Of a stretch of 64,000 nt of DNA, positions 10,367-18,639 are shown piece by piece. A program made the translations under genes and the position numbers. Source of the stretch: DATFTF01 sp963825175 (GTDB taxonomy: Bacteria > Acidobacteriota > Thermoanaerobaculia > UBA5066 > Gp7-AA6); contig CAWGSA010000002.1 of the NCBI GenBank assembly GCA_963825175.1, forward strand, positions 930,001-994,000, given 5' to 3'. The notes beneath the pieces are model-generated. The model was not told the origin of the DNA. It worked only from the letters and a program-made list of their open reading frames with translations, and did no database searches. The stretch's first letter is position 1. Each line of letters begins with the position of its first letter.

Positions 10367-11230
10367 CTACCTTTTCTCTGCCGCGCTGCGGATCTGGCGG
10401 GCGTTGAACCGCATCATGTCGAGGAACGTCTCGCGGCCGGGGACGCCGCCCAGCGGATCGAGGAACGACAGGGTCACCTTGAGATCGTGCGCGATCGGCT
10501 CGAGAAGGTCGACCGGGAGCTGGGGCTCGGAAAAGAGCGCGCGGACGCCGGTCCGCCGGATCTCACTCTCGAACTCCCGCACGAACCGGGGCCCCGGCTC
10601 GCGCCCGGGATAGGGCTCGAAGACGGCCACAATATGGAGATTGTAAGCCCGCGCGAAGTAACGGAAGCCGTCGTGGAACGTGGCGATGTCCCGGCTGGCC
10701 AGAGGCGCGAGCATGGCCCGAATCTCCGCGTCGGCCGCGTCCAGCCGTGCGGCGAAGACCGCCCGGCGCGCCTCGAGCGCTCCGGCCCGCTCCGGAAACA
10801 GGGCCGCGAGCCGAGCTTGCACCGTTGCCGCGATCTGCTTCGCGTTGGCGCACGAGAGCCAGTAGTGGGGATCGACGGACGAGGTGGTGTCTCGCCCGCC
10901 GGCGTTTCGAGCCAGGGCGATGCCGGCGTCGGCCACCGTGACGGGCCCGGCGCCGGCCGCCCTGCCCAACGCCGCAGCCCAGTCGTCCAGGCCGTGGCCG
11001 ATCGCGAAGATCGTTCTCGCGCCGGCCAGTTTCCGCACGATGCCCGCGGTCGGTTCGAACGTGTGCGGGCTCGCCCCCGGGGGGAGGATCAGGACGACTT
11101 CCAGATCGTCGCCTGCGACCTGACGGACGATGTCGGCCAGCGGAGGGATGGTCGCGGCGACCCGCGGCGCCGGGCGGAGCTCGAGCGAAGGTGCGATCGC
11201 GGCGGCCAAGACGAAAGTCAGGACGATCAT
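10367..11230 (-). CDS. znuA: Metal-binding protein of an ABC importer (ZnuA/cluster 9 type)
   Basis: 287-residue periplasmic metal-binding lipoprotein-like protein with an N-terminal signal segment (MIVLTFVLAAAIAPSLEL). Candidate metal ligands of the cluster A-I family are visible: PHTFEP, VDPHYWLS and ATFHDGFRYF, with LSFLDPLGG near the C-terminus. The usual long His-rich loop of ZnuA is absent, so Mn cannot be excluded. It is the first gene of the importer operon; the divergent archease gene starts 122 bp away and an operator candidate lies between. Confidence 0.9.
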   Translation of the reverse strand: MIVLTFVLAAAIAPSLELRPAPRVAATIPPLADIVRQVAGDDLEVVLILPPGASPHTFEPTAGIVRKLAGARTIFAIGHGLDDWAAALGRAAGAGPVTVADAGIALARNAGGRDTTSSVDPHYWLSCANAKQIAATVQARLAALFPERAGALEARRAVFAARLDAADAEIRAMLAPLASRDIATFHDGFRYFARAYNLHIVAVFEPYPGREPGPRFVREFESEIRRTGVRALFSEPQLPVDLLEPIAHDLKVTLSFLDPLGGVPGRETFLDMMRFNARQIRSAAEKR

Positions 11231-11265
11231 CCACGGCGAGCGTAGGCCCAGGCGCGATGTCAGAA

Positions 11266-11284
11266 ATGATTCAGTTGGATCACG
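11266..11284 (+). promoter_or_regulatory. Dyad operator candidate, site 6 (znuA / archease)
   Basis: ATGATTCAGTTGGATCACG with exact TGAT-N8-ATCA spacing, 36 bp upstream of znuA and 69 bp upstream of archease, in their divergent intergenic region. Confidence 0.5.
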
Positions 11285-11352
11285 GTCTTTCCGGCGCGAT
11301 CGGCGATAGGTTCCCCCGGTGGGCCCGGCGGGATCCCGAAAGGACCGACGCG

Positions 11353-11778
11353 ATGAGCGCGGAGCAGTTCGAGCACGGAGCCGATGTCGGCGTGCGAGGC
11401 CGCGGCCGCACCGTGGAGGAGGCCTTCGAAGGGGCGGCTCAGGCGCTCTCTCTGCTCCTGTGCGAGGACCTCTCGGGAATCCGTTCCGAGGCCGAGCAGC
11501 CGGTGGCCTGTGAAGCGGCGGGTCTCGAAGAGCTGCTCGTCGCCTTCTTGAATGAGCTCATCTTCTACTCCGAGAGCCGGAGCCTCGTCTTCGGTCGCTT
11601 TCGGGTGAAGATCGGTCAGGACGGAGACGTCTACCGGTTGTCGGGACGGGCCTGGGGCGAGCCATTCGATCCGAAGCGCCACGAGTTCACCGTCCAGCCC
11701 AAGGGTGCCACCTTCACCGAGCTCGCCGTGACTCACCGCGGCGACGAGTGGATCGCCCAATGCGTGGTGGACGTTTAG
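11353..11778 (+). CDS. Archease (RtcB activator)
   Basis: 141-residue archease. Family pattern: FEHGADVGVRGRGRTVEEAFEGAAQAL at the N-terminus, LEELLVAFLNELIFYSE in the middle, GEPFDPKRHEFTVQPKGATFTEL and the conserved ending VVDV. Archease speeds RtcB guanylylation and allows multiple turnover (established for the family). The rtcB gene follows after a 199-bp duplicated spacer, which supports an RNA-repair operon. Confidence 0.92.
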   Translation: MSAEQFEHGADVGVRGRGRTVEEAFEGAAQALSLLLCEDLSGIRSEAEQPVACEAAGLEELLVAFLNELIFYSESRSLVFGRFRVKIGQDGDVYRLSGRAWGEPFDPKRHEFTVQPKGATFTELAVTHRGDEWIAQCVVDV

Positions 11779-11801
11779 AGAGAGCGGGGGTGACGGGTGA
11801 C

Positions 11802-12199
11802 GAGTGACGAGTGATGAGAAGGGCTCCGGTTCCGCGGCGCGCGAAGCTCCTGAAGTAACCGAAGGAGGAGTTGCGCGCCGCGGGGAGCCGGAGCGGAGGC
11901 AAGAGGTCAGGCCGGGGGTCGAGCCCGCATCCGGGCGAGCCGCCGGCCGGTGCGCCGCAGGCGCAGACCTCTTCCGCAGCGGAGGCGACGGTAACAATGT
12001 GAGTGACGAGTGATGAGAAGGGCTCCGGTTCCGCGGCGCGCGAAGCTCCTGAAGTAACCGAAGGAGGAGTTGCGCGCCGCGGGGAGCCGGAGCGGAGGCA
12101 AGAGGTCAGGCCGGGGGTCGAGCCCGCATCCGGGCGAGCCGCCGGCCGGTGCGCCGCAGGCGCAGACCTCTTCCGCAGCGGAGGCGACGGTAACAATAT
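11802..12199 (+). repeat. 199-bp tandem duplication between archease and rtcB
   Basis: Two adjacent copies (11802-12000 and 12001-12199) identical except for one base near the end (AATGT against AATAT). Each copy contains long inverted repeats (CCGCGGCGCGC / GCGCGCCGCGG, enclosing CTCCT / AGGAG) and an AGAGGTC / GACCTCT pair, so RNA from it would be highly folded. The second copy runs into the rtcB start codon, so it is also the 5' leader of rtcB. Confidence 0.9.
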
Positions 12200-13625
12200 G
12201 AATATTGTATTCCGCGAAATCGAGCCGAACGTCTGGGAGCTGCCGGTGACGGGAGCGATGCGCGTGCCCGGCCGCATCTATGCCAGCCGCGAGCTCATCG
12301 ACGCCCTTGACGACAAAGTCCGCGAGCAGGTCGGGAACGTCGCCGCCCTTCCCGGCATCGTCGGAGCGTCCTTCGCCATGCCGGACGCCCACTGGGGCTA
12401 CGGCTTCCCGATCGGCGGCGTCGCGGCCTTCGATCCCGACCGCGGCGGCGTCGTCTCCGCCGGCGGCGTGGGCTTCGACATCTCCTGCGGCGTCCGCACG
12501 TTCACCACGGGTCTCAAGGCCTCCGAGCTCGGTGAGCGGCTGGAGACGGTGGCGCACGATCTCTATCGAACGGTGCCTGCGGGCGTGGGCGCGGGTGGCG
12601 CGGTCAAGCTGACGATTCCGCAGCTCGACGAGGTGCTCGCCGGAGGCGCGCGTTGGGCCGTGGAGAACGGATGGGGGGAGCACGACGACCTGGAGCGCAT
12701 CGAAGAGCACGGCCGCATCGAGGGGGCGGAGCCGTCGAAAGTGAGCCGGCGAGCGAAGGAGCGTCAACTGAACCAGGTGGGGAGCCTGGGCTCGGGGAAC
12801 CACTACCTGGAGCTCCAGGCGGTCGAGAAGGTGTTCGACGCCGAGGCCGCCCGCGCGTTTCGCCTGGCGCAGGGAGATCTCCTGGTCTCGATCCACTGCG
12901 GGTCCCGGGGCCTGGGGCATCAGATCGGAACGGAGTTCCTGCAGCGATTCGTGCCGGTCGCGCAGCGCTACGGGATCGCTCTTCCCGATCGAGAGCTCGC
13001 GTGCGCTCCGATTCGATCGCCCGAGGGGGAGGATTACCTGGGCGCGATGCGCGCGGCCATCAACTGCGCGCTCGCCAACCGGCAGGTCATCGGCGCCCTC
13101 GTCCGCAGGGTTTTCGCGCGTCATTTGCCGCAGGCGGCGCTGCGCTTGGTCTACGACGTCTCCCACAACACCTGCAAGGCCGAGCGGCATGAAGTCGACG
13201 GCTTCGAGCGCCTGCTGTTCGTCCACCGCAAGGGGGCGACGCGGGCCTTCGGGCCCGGTCATCCCGACGTCCCCGAGGAATACCGCGCGGTCGGCCAGCC
13301 GGTCCTGATCGGCGGGACGATGGGAACGGGCTCCTACATCCTCGCCGGCACCCGCGAGTCCGAGTCGCGGGCGTTTTCTTCCTCCTGTCACGGGGCCGGC
13401 CGAAAGATGAGCCGGACGAAGGCCAAGGCGCAGTGGCAGGGCAGGACGCTGATCAACGACCTGCTGCGGCAGGGCATCCTCATCAAGTCGCACACCGCCA
13501 CGGGCGTCGCGGAGGAAGCTCCGGGGGCCTACAAGGACGTCGACGAAGTCGCCGCGGTGGCCGAGACGACCGGCCTGTCCCGGCGCGTGGCGCGCGTGCG
13601 CCCCATCGCCTGCGTCAAGGGTTGA
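12198..13625 (+). CDS. rtcB: RNA ligase RtcB
   Basis: 475-residue RNA-splicing ligase joining 3'-phosphate or 2',3'-cyclic phosphate ends to 5'-OH using GTP and Mn. The motifs are all present: GVGFDISCGVR (metal Asp/Cys), GSLGSGNHYLE, SIHCGSRGLGHQIG, VYDVSHNTCKAE, LIGGTMGTGSYIL and SSCHGAGRKMSR with the guanylylated His. ATG 12198 is used; no Shine-Dalgarno is evident directly upstream, and the leader is the duplicated structured element. Archease lies upstream in the same direction. Confidence 0.95.
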   Translation: MNIVFREIEPNVWELPVTGAMRVPGRIYASRELIDALDDKVREQVGNVAALPGIVGASFAMPDAHWGYGFPIGGVAAFDPDRGGVVSAGGVGFDISCGVRTFTTGLKASELGERLETVAHDLYRTVPAGVGAGGAVKLTIPQLDEVLAGGARWAVENGWGEHDDLERIEEHGRIEGAEPSKVSRRAKERQLNQVGSLGSGNHYLELQAVEKVFDAEAARAFRLAQGDLLVSIHCGSRGLGHQIGTEFLQRFVPVAQRYGIALPDRELACAPIRSPEGEDYLGAMRAAINCALANRQVIGALVRRVFARHLPQAALRLVYDVSHNTCKAERHEVDGFERLLFVHRKGATRAFGPGHPDVPEEYRAVGQPVLIGGTMGTGSYILAGTRESESRAFSSSCHGAGRKMSRTKAKAQWQGRTLINDLLRQGILIKSHTATGVAEEAPGAYKDVDEVAAVAETTGLSRRVARVRPIACVKG

Positions 13626-13718
13626 GCCCGTCGAAATTCCGCCAATTTCGCCGAAAACCCACCTTTTTCTGATCGGGTGCGCTTCGAACAAGGCGGCCGG
13701 ACCTCTGGAGCGGCGCTC

Positions 13719-13737
13719 CTGAGTCATCCGAATCAGG
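13719..13737 (+). promoter_or_regulatory. Dyad operator candidate, site 7 (pfkB), weak
   Basis: CTGAGTCATCCGAATCAGG keeps the N8 spacing but has TGAG instead of TGAT. It lies 68 bp upstream of pfkB. Confidence 0.3.
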
Positions 13738-13804
13738 CGAAAAGAGGCGTCGGCGTGTTTCATGAACCTCGGCGGGCCTGGAACGTCGCCCGCGGAGGAA
13801 ATCA

Positions 13805-14743
13805 ATGGCTCATGTCGTGACCCTGACCATGAATCCCGCGATCGACGAGAGCGCGAGCGTGGATCACGTCGTCTCCGACCGCAAGCTCCGCTGCGGATTG
13901 CCCCGCTACGAGCCGGGTGGCGGCGGCATCAACGTTTCGCGCGCTCTGATGCGTTTGGGAGAGGAGTCGTTGGCTCTTTATCCGGAGGGCGGCGCCGCCG
14001 GAGATCTGCTTCACGACCTCCTGGTGCGCGAAAAACTCCAACTGCGGCCCGTGCCCATTTCCGGCCAGACGCGAAGGAATTTGAACGTTTCAGAGAAAGC
14101 CAGCGGCCATCAGTACCGTTTCGTCTTCTCGGGGCCAACGCTCGAGGAGTCCGAATGGGAGCTCTGTCTCCGGACGCTGGCGCACGTCGACCCGCCTCCG
14201 GCCTACATCGTCGCGAGCGGCAGTCTTCCGCCGGGCGTTCCCGTCGATTTCTATGCTCGTGTGGCAGCGCAGGCGCGGCGCACCGGCGCGCGTCTGTTCC
14301 TCGACGCCTCGGGAGAGCCATTGCGCCGGGCGATGGCCGAAGGCGTCTATCTCGTCAAGCCGAGCCTGAGGGAATTCAGCGAGCTCGTGGGAACGGCTCT
14401 GTCCGATGAGCCGCGCCTGCGTGATCGGGCGAGGGACTTCGTCCGACGCGAAGGCTGCGAGGTCCTGGTGGTCTCGCTCGGCGCTGGCGGCGTGCTGTGG
14501 GTCACGGCCAAGGAGGAGGAGAAGGTCCCGTCACCGGCCGTCGTCGCGTCGAGCAGCGTCGGCGCGGGAGACAGCCTGCTCGCCGGCATCCTGTTCTTCC
14601 TGGTGCGCGGCCATGCGCTCGCCGAGGCCATCCGTTTCGGCGTCGCCGTCGCCGCGGCCGGCGTCCTCAATCCAGGAACCGAGCTGTTCCGGCCGGAGGA
14701 CGCCTGGCGTCTCTACGGTCAGATGACCGAGGTCTATGCCTGA
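13805..14743 (+). CDS. pfkB: PfkB-family sugar-phosphate kinase
   Basis: 312-residue ribokinase-fold kinase resembling 6-phosphofructokinase 2 / 1-phosphofructokinase. VTLTMNPAIDESA is the N-terminal signature of this subgroup, PGGGGINVSRALMRLGEES the substrate loop and SSVGAGDSLLAGILFFL the anion hole with the catalytic Asp. GGAGG precedes ATG 13805. The ribosome hibernation factor follows 42 bp downstream, so the two form a small operon, as expected of a stress or starvation set. Confidence 0.9.
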   Translation: MAHVVTLTMNPAIDESASVDHVVSDRKLRCGLPRYEPGGGGINVSRALMRLGEESLALYPEGGAAGDLLHDLLVREKLQLRPVPISGQTRRNLNVSEKASGHQYRFVFSGPTLEESEWELCLRTLAHVDPPPAYIVASGSLPPGVPVDFYARVAAQARRTGARLFLDASGEPLRRAMAEGVYLVKPSLREFSELVGTALSDEPRLRDRARDFVRREGCEVLVVSLGAGGVLWVTAKEEEKVPSPAVVASSSVGAGDSLLAGILFFLVRGHALAEAIRFGVAVAAAGVLNPGTELFRPEDAWRLYGQMTEVYA

Positions 14744-14785
14744 CGTGTCTCGATGCGATGAGATCGACTGACTGAGGAGGAACGC

Positions 14786-15190
14786 ATGAAGATTCCGCTG
14801 GACATCACACTTCGGGGAATGGCCCCGTCCGAGGCGGTCGAGGCGAAGGTCCGACAGAGGGCCCTCGGGCTCGAACGGTATTCCCGCCGCATCGTAAGGT
14901 GCGAGGTCTGGATCCGTGGGGACAGCGGACATCACCGAAAGGGGCCGATCTACGGGATCCGGATCCGGCTCACCGTTCCCGAAGAGGAAATCGTCGTGGA
15001 TTTCCAGGCCGTCGAAGAGGACGTCTACGTGGCGATCCGCCAGGCCTTCGATGCCGCCCGTCGAAAGCTCGAAGACTACGAGCGCCGGTGGCCCGGACAT
15101 CGGAAGGGCCAGGAGCAGGTTCGCCGCCGCCCGCGCCCGCGAACAACTGCTAAAGAGGCGGCCGAGGAATCCGGGGACTCCGCGCCCTAA
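14786..15190 (+). CDS. hpf: HPF/RaiA-type ribosome hibernation factor
   Basis: 134-residue S30AE-family protein (KIPLDITLRGMAPSEAVEAKVRQRA...VWIRGDSGHHRKGPIYGIRIRLTVP...DVYVAIRQAFDAARRKLEDYERR) with a basic C-terminal tail. Such proteins bind the 30S subunit in stationary phase or hypoxia and silence ribosomes. It lacks the long dimerisation domain, so it is the short form. GAGGAG lies before ATG 14786. Probably cotranscribed with pfkB. Confidence 0.9.
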   Translation: MKIPLDITLRGMAPSEAVEAKVRQRALGLERYSRRIVRCEVWIRGDSGHHRKGPIYGIRIRLTVPEEEIVVDFQAVEEDVYVAIRQAFDAARRKLEDYERRWPGHRKGQEQVRRRPRPRTTAKEAAEESGDSAP

Positions 15191-15210
15191 CCGCCGCGCC
15201 CCACCTCCCC

Positions 15211-15320
15211 CGACTGAGGACTGAGGACTTCGGACTGCGGACTCGAGAGGCTCTTGTCCGGATAGAGCTTTCGTCGTGCGACTGCGACTTCAGTCCTCAG
15301 CCCTCAATCCTCAGCCCTCG
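15211..15320. repeat. Imperfect inverted repeat of GACTGAGGACT units
   Basis: Left arm with GACTGAGGACTGAGGACTTCGG (15212-15233) is complementary to right-arm AGTCCTCAGCCCTCAATCCTCAG (15291-15313). It separates the convergent hpf and CBS genes, so it may act as a bidirectional terminator or be a low-complexity spacer. The archease-rtcB spacer starts with similar GACGAGTGA units. Confidence 0.6.
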
Positions 15321-15352
15321 AACCTCCAGCGGCGCCGAAGCGCCTCGTGCGC

Positions 15353-15838
15353 TTACGGCTGGGCCGGGAGCGGCTTCCTCAGGCTCGGCCGCTTGAAGAT
15401 CGCCTTGAGCGTCTTCACCGTCTTGTCCGGCCCGAGCTCCGTCCCCTGCTCGTCCCTCTTGTGGCCCTGCGCGCGCAGCACGACGTCGTCGACGGAGAGG
15501 ATTCCGCGAAGCGTTCCATCGGTTCCGACGACCGGAAGCCGCCGCACCCGCTGGTCCCGCATCGTCTGGAGCGCGGTCTCCAATTCGTCCTCCGGCCGGC
15601 ACATGTACACCGTCGTGGCCATCACGTGCTCCACGGGAATCTGCGACGGGAGGCGGCTCGTATTGGCCATGGCCAGACAGATGTCCCGGTCGGTCACGAT
15701 CCCGATCACCCTCTTCGTGTCGTCGACGATCGGCACGGTTCCGCAGTTGTTCTCCGCCATGATTCGGGCGGCGTCGGCGAGTGTCGCCTCCACTCGGGAG
15801 AACTTCACGTTGCGCGTCATGACGTCTTGAACGTTCAT
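15353..15838 (-). CDS. Tandem CBS-domain protein
   Basis: 161-residue CBS pair: NVQDVMTRNVKFSRVEATLADAARIMAENNCGTVPIVDDTKRVIGIVTDRDI and VEHVMATTVYMCRPEDELETALQTMRDQRVRRLPVVG...GILSVDDVVLRAQG, followed by a short basic tail. GGAGGAG lies 5 bp before ATG 15838. Likely an adenine-nucleotide sensor. An operator candidate lies 54 bp upstream and the divergent amrS gene has its own. Confidence 0.9.
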   Translation of the reverse strand: MNVQDVMTRNVKFSRVEATLADAARIMAENNCGTVPIVDDTKRVIGIVTDRDICLAMANTSRLPSQIPVEHVMATTVYMCRPEDELETALQTMRDQRVRRLPVVGTDGTLRGILSVDDVVLRAQGHKRDEQGTELGPDKTVKTLKAIFKRPSLRKPLPAQP

Positions 15839-15891
15839 GGAAACCTCCTCCTGCCTGTGTCTCACAGCTTGCTTCGAAGGCATCGAAACAG

Positions 15892-15910
15892 CCAGATCCA
15901 GCTGCATCAA
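15892..15910 (-). promoter_or_regulatory. Dyad operator candidate, site 8 (CBS gene)
   Basis: Minus-strand TTGATGCAGCTGGATCTGG, 54 bp upstream of the CBS gene and oriented towards it. Confidence 0.5.
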
Positions 15911-15928
15911 ATGCGCGTGCGCCGTCCG

Positions 15929-15947
15929 TTGATGCAATCGGACCATG
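15929..15947 (+). promoter_or_regulatory. Dyad operator candidate, site 9 (amrS)
   Basis: TTGATGCAATCGGACCATG, 45 bp upstream of amrS and oriented towards it; shares TTGATGCA with the neighbouring site that faces the other way. Confidence 0.55.
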
Positions 15948-15991
15948 CGCAAAAGGGAGCGTCGAGAGAGCCTTGTCCTGGAGACGACGCC

Positions 15992-17083
15992 ATGATGAAC
16001 ACACCGCCTTCGACCGTTCCCACCGTCTACTGGCACCGCCTTGACGACGGCCGGGTCCAATGCGACGTGTGCCCCCATTTCTGCACGCTGCGCGAGGGAC
16101 AGCGAGGCCTTTGCTTCGTGCGGGCTTGTCAGGGCAACCAGGTCGTGCTCACGACCTACGGCCGCTCGAGCGGGTTCTGCGTCGACCCGATCGAGAAAAA
16201 GCCCCTCCATCACTTCCTGCCGGGGACCTCGGTCCTGTCCTTCGGAACGGCCGGCTGCAACCTCTCCTGCAAGTTCTGCCAGAACTGGGACATCAGCAAG
16301 TCGCGGGAGATCCAGACGCTGTCCGATCAGGCTTCTCCCGAGGCCATCGTTCGCGCGGCGCGGGAGCTCGGATGCCGCAGCATCGCGTTCACTTACAACG
16401 ATCCGACGATCTTCCTCGAATACGCCGTCGACGTGGCCGCCGCCTGCCGCGAGGCCGGCATTGCCGCGGTCGCCGTCACCGCCGGATACATCTGCGAGAA
16501 GCCGCGGGAGCACTTTTACCGATCGATCGACGCCGCCAACGTGGATCTCAAGGCGTTCACCGAGAAGTTCTACCGGGAGATCACCGGCGCCCATCTTCAG
16601 CCGGTCCTCGACACGCTCGTCTACCTGAAGAGGGAAACCAACGTCTGGCTCGAGATCACCAATCTGCTGATCCCAGGCCACAACGACTCGAGCGACGAGA
16701 TCGCGCGGATGTGCGGCTGGGTCGTCGAGAACCTCGGCCCCGACGTGCCCATGCACTTCTCGGCCTTCCATCCCGACTGGAAGATGCGGGACGTGCCCCC
16801 GACTCCGCCGGAAACGCTGCGGCGCGCGCGGCACATCGCGCTCTCTCAGGGCGTGCGTTACGCCTACACCGGGAACGTCCGCGGCGAAGAGGGGGAGAGC
16901 ACGTACTGCTACGTCTGCTCCTCGCTCCTGATCGGACGCGACGGCTACGAGATCACCGACTGGAACCTGGAAAACGGCCGCTGCCCGGCCTGCGGCGAGG
17001 CCTGTCCCGGCATCTTCGAACCGCGGCCCGGCCGGTGGGGCGCCCGGCGCCTGCCGGTCGAGCTCTCCCGCTTCGCCGCCTGA
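15992..17083 (+). CDS. amrS: AmmeMemoRadiSam system radical SAM enzyme
   Basis: 363-residue radical SAM protein. A Cys-rich N-terminus (VQCDVCPHFCTLREGQRGLC) precedes the 4Fe-4S motif CNLSCKFCQNWDIS, then AFTYNDPTIFLEYAVD, NVDLKAFTEKFYREITGAHL, and a C-terminal Zn-like module (YCYVCSSLLIGRDG, CPACGEACPGIF). The reaction is unknown; the family normally travels with AMMECR1 and Memo homologues, which are not in this window. ATG 15992 is used (a second ATG follows in MMN). An operator candidate sits 45 bp upstream. Confidence 0.9.
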   Translation: MMNTPPSTVPTVYWHRLDDGRVQCDVCPHFCTLREGQRGLCFVRACQGNQVVLTTYGRSSGFCVDPIEKKPLHHFLPGTSVLSFGTAGCNLSCKFCQNWDISKSREIQTLSDQASPEAIVRAARELGCRSIAFTYNDPTIFLEYAVDVAAACREAGIAAVAVTAGYICEKPREHFYRSIDAANVDLKAFTEKFYREITGAHLQPVLDTLVYLKRETNVWLEITNLLIPGHNDSSDEIARMCGWVVENLGPDVPMHFSAFHPDWKMRDVPPTPPETLRRARHIALSQGVRYAYTGNVRGEEGESTYCYVCSSLLIGRDGYEITDWNLENGRCPACGEACPGIFEPRPGRWGARRLPVELSRFAA

Positions 17084-17106
17084 TATCGTCGGCAGAGGAG
17101 AACGAG

Positions 17107-17517
17107 ATGGAAACCGAAACCGTCACCGAGACGTTCGGCATTCGAAAGGTCCTTCGAGCGGGCTACCAGGAGACGCTGGCCAGCCTCCCCGAGGCCTTGC
17201 AAAGCGAGGGGTTCGGCGTCCTGACCGAGATCGATGTGCGCGAAACGCTCAACAAGAAGCTGGGAGTGGATTTTCGCCGCTACAAGATCCTGGGCGCCTG
17301 CAATCCTCCGTTGGCGCACCGCGCCCTGGAGGCCGAGCTCGAGGTCGGCCTTCTTCTTCCCTGCAACGTCATTGTCTACGAAGGGGACGACGGCCACGCG
17401 GTCGTCGTAGCGGTCGACCCGATGCAGACGATCGCGGCACGGAGCAATCCGGAGCTGCGCGAAATCGCCGAGAAGGTTCGCGAGAAGCTCCAGCGGGTCC
17501 TGGAGCTGCTCGAGTAG
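17107..17517 (+). CDS. DUF302-domain protein
   Basis: 136-residue small cytoplasmic protein of the DUF302 family: ALQSEGFGVLTEIDVRETLNKKLGVDFRRYKILGACNPPLAHRALEAELEVGLLLPCNVIVYE, then a C-terminal coiled-coil-like helix. GGAGAAC precedes ATG 17107, 23 bp after amrS. DUF302 proteins are common near redox and low-oxygen genes but have no fixed function. Confidence 0.88.
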   Translation: METETVTETFGIRKVLRAGYQETLASLPEALQSEGFGVLTEIDVRETLNKKLGVDFRRYKILGACNPPLAHRALEAELEVGLLLPCNVIVYEGDDGHAVVVAVDPMQTIAARSNPELREIAEKVREKLQRVLELLE

Positions 17518-17540
17518 GCCCCGCGTCTGCCTGCTTCTCA

Positions 17541-17559
17541 TTGATGAGTTCGGATCATG
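17541..17559 (+). promoter_or_regulatory. Dyad operator candidate, site 10 (UspA operon)
   Basis: TTGATGAGTTCGGATCATG, the closest match to the consensus, 46 bp upstream of the first gene of the UspA-UspA-CBS-MgtA cluster. Confidence 0.6.
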
Positions 17560-17604
17560 CCCCGCCGCTGAAAAAGGAGGAAGATTCTCTCGCGGGGGTG
17601 GGAA

Positions 17605-18072
17605 TTGAAGAGTCCCGCCGGAATTCTCTTCGCGACTGATTTTTCCGGGGCGTCGTCTCCCGCTTTTCGGGAGGCGCTACGTCTGGCGGCGGGCCGGGGC
17701 GCGCCGCTCTTCATCGCTCACGTCTTGCGGATTGCCGCTCCTCTGTCGCCGGACGGATTCCCACTCCCGCGCACGGCGGATGAGCTGGCCGCGTCGGCAC
17801 GCCGCGAGGCCGGCGGCGCGCTCGAGTCGCTCCTGAAGAAGGCGCGCCGGTCCCGCGTGCGGGCGACCGGTCTTCTGTTGACGGGCCGCCCGGAGCAGGC
17901 TCTTGCCCGCGCCGCGAAGAAACACGGCGTCGATCTGATGGTCGTCGGAACCCATGGCCGCAGCGGCCTGCCGCGTCTGATCCTGGGCAGCGTCGCCGGC
18001 CGGGTCATCGCCGCCGCGCCGTGCCCGGTCCTGACCGTTCCACGGCGCTACGTCGCGCGAGGTTCTCGGTGA
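17605..18072 (+). CDS. Universal stress protein (UspA family)
   Basis: 155 residues from TTG 17605 (MKSPAGILFATDFSG). The ATP-binding signature is present: VVGTHGRSGLPRLILGSVAGRV followed by APCPVLTV. Typically a cytoplasmic ATP-binding homodimer in starvation or hypoxia responses. No ATG is available at this position; the start is set by homology of the ATDFS beta strand. First of a plus-strand run of two UspA genes, a CBS protein and a P-type ATPase. Confidence 0.88.
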   Translation: MKSPAGILFATDFSGASSPAFREALRLAAGRGAPLFIAHVLRIAAPLSPDGFPLPRTADELAASARREAGGALESLLKKARRSRVRATGLLLTGRPEQALARAAKKHGVDLMVVGTHGRSGLPRLILGSVAGRVIAAAPCPVLTVPRRYVARGSR

Positions 18073-18161
18073 ACGGTGAACGTCGACGAGATCGCAACGA
18101 TTGCCGCGAGGAGAGGCCGCTGTCGGCCGCTCATCCGCGGCTGGGAAAGGAGGAAAACATC

Positions 18162-18605
18162 ATGAATCCCTTCCATCGCATCCTGGTGGCCACGGATTTC
18201 AGTGAGGCGTCGGAACCCGCGGTGGCCGAGGCCATCGAGATGGCCCGGGAGAGCGGCGCGGAGCTGCTGGTGGCCCATGCCTACCAGCACCCCAATGTGA
18301 TCGAGGCCCAGTCGGTCGCCGGCGGCGTGTACGAGGAGTGGGACCGCAATCTCCGTAACCGGGTCGAGGAAAAGCTCCGGCCCATCGTGGCCCGGGCGCA
18401 GAAAGAAGGGGTCAAAGCCGGAATTCTCGTTCTGTCGGGCGCGCCGTACGAAGCCATCGCGGCGGCGGCCGGGGAAAACAATGCGGATCTTGTGGTCATG
18501 GGCACGCACGGGCGCAAGGGCGTCGCCCGTTTCTTCCTGGGGAGCGTCGCGTCGCGGGTGATCTCGACGGCGCCCTGCCCGGTTCTAACGGTCCGCGCGG
18601 CGTAA
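18162..18605 (+). CDS. Universal stress protein (UspA family)
   Basis: 147 residues, MNPFHRILVATDFSEASEPA, with GTHGRKGVARFFLGSVASRV and APCPVLTVRAA. AAAGGAGG lies upstream of ATG 18162. Its C-terminal half is nearly the same as that of the UspA at 24178, which suggests a local duplication. Probably in one transcript with the preceding UspA. Confidence 0.92.
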   Translation: MNPFHRILVATDFSEASEPAVAEAIEMARESGAELLVAHAYQHPNVIEAQSVAGGVYEEWDRNLRNRVEEKLRPIVARAQKEGVKAGILVLSGAPYEAIAAAAGENNADLVVMGTHGRKGVARFFLGSVASRVISTAPCPVLTVRAA

Positions 18606-18639
18606 GGCCGAGAGGCGGGCTCGAAAGGGGGTGACCGTG

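Noticed and set aside
13700..13804. Strong operator claim before pfkB
   Set aside because: The only candidate (13719) has TGAG for TGAT; it is listed with low confidence and not counted as full support.
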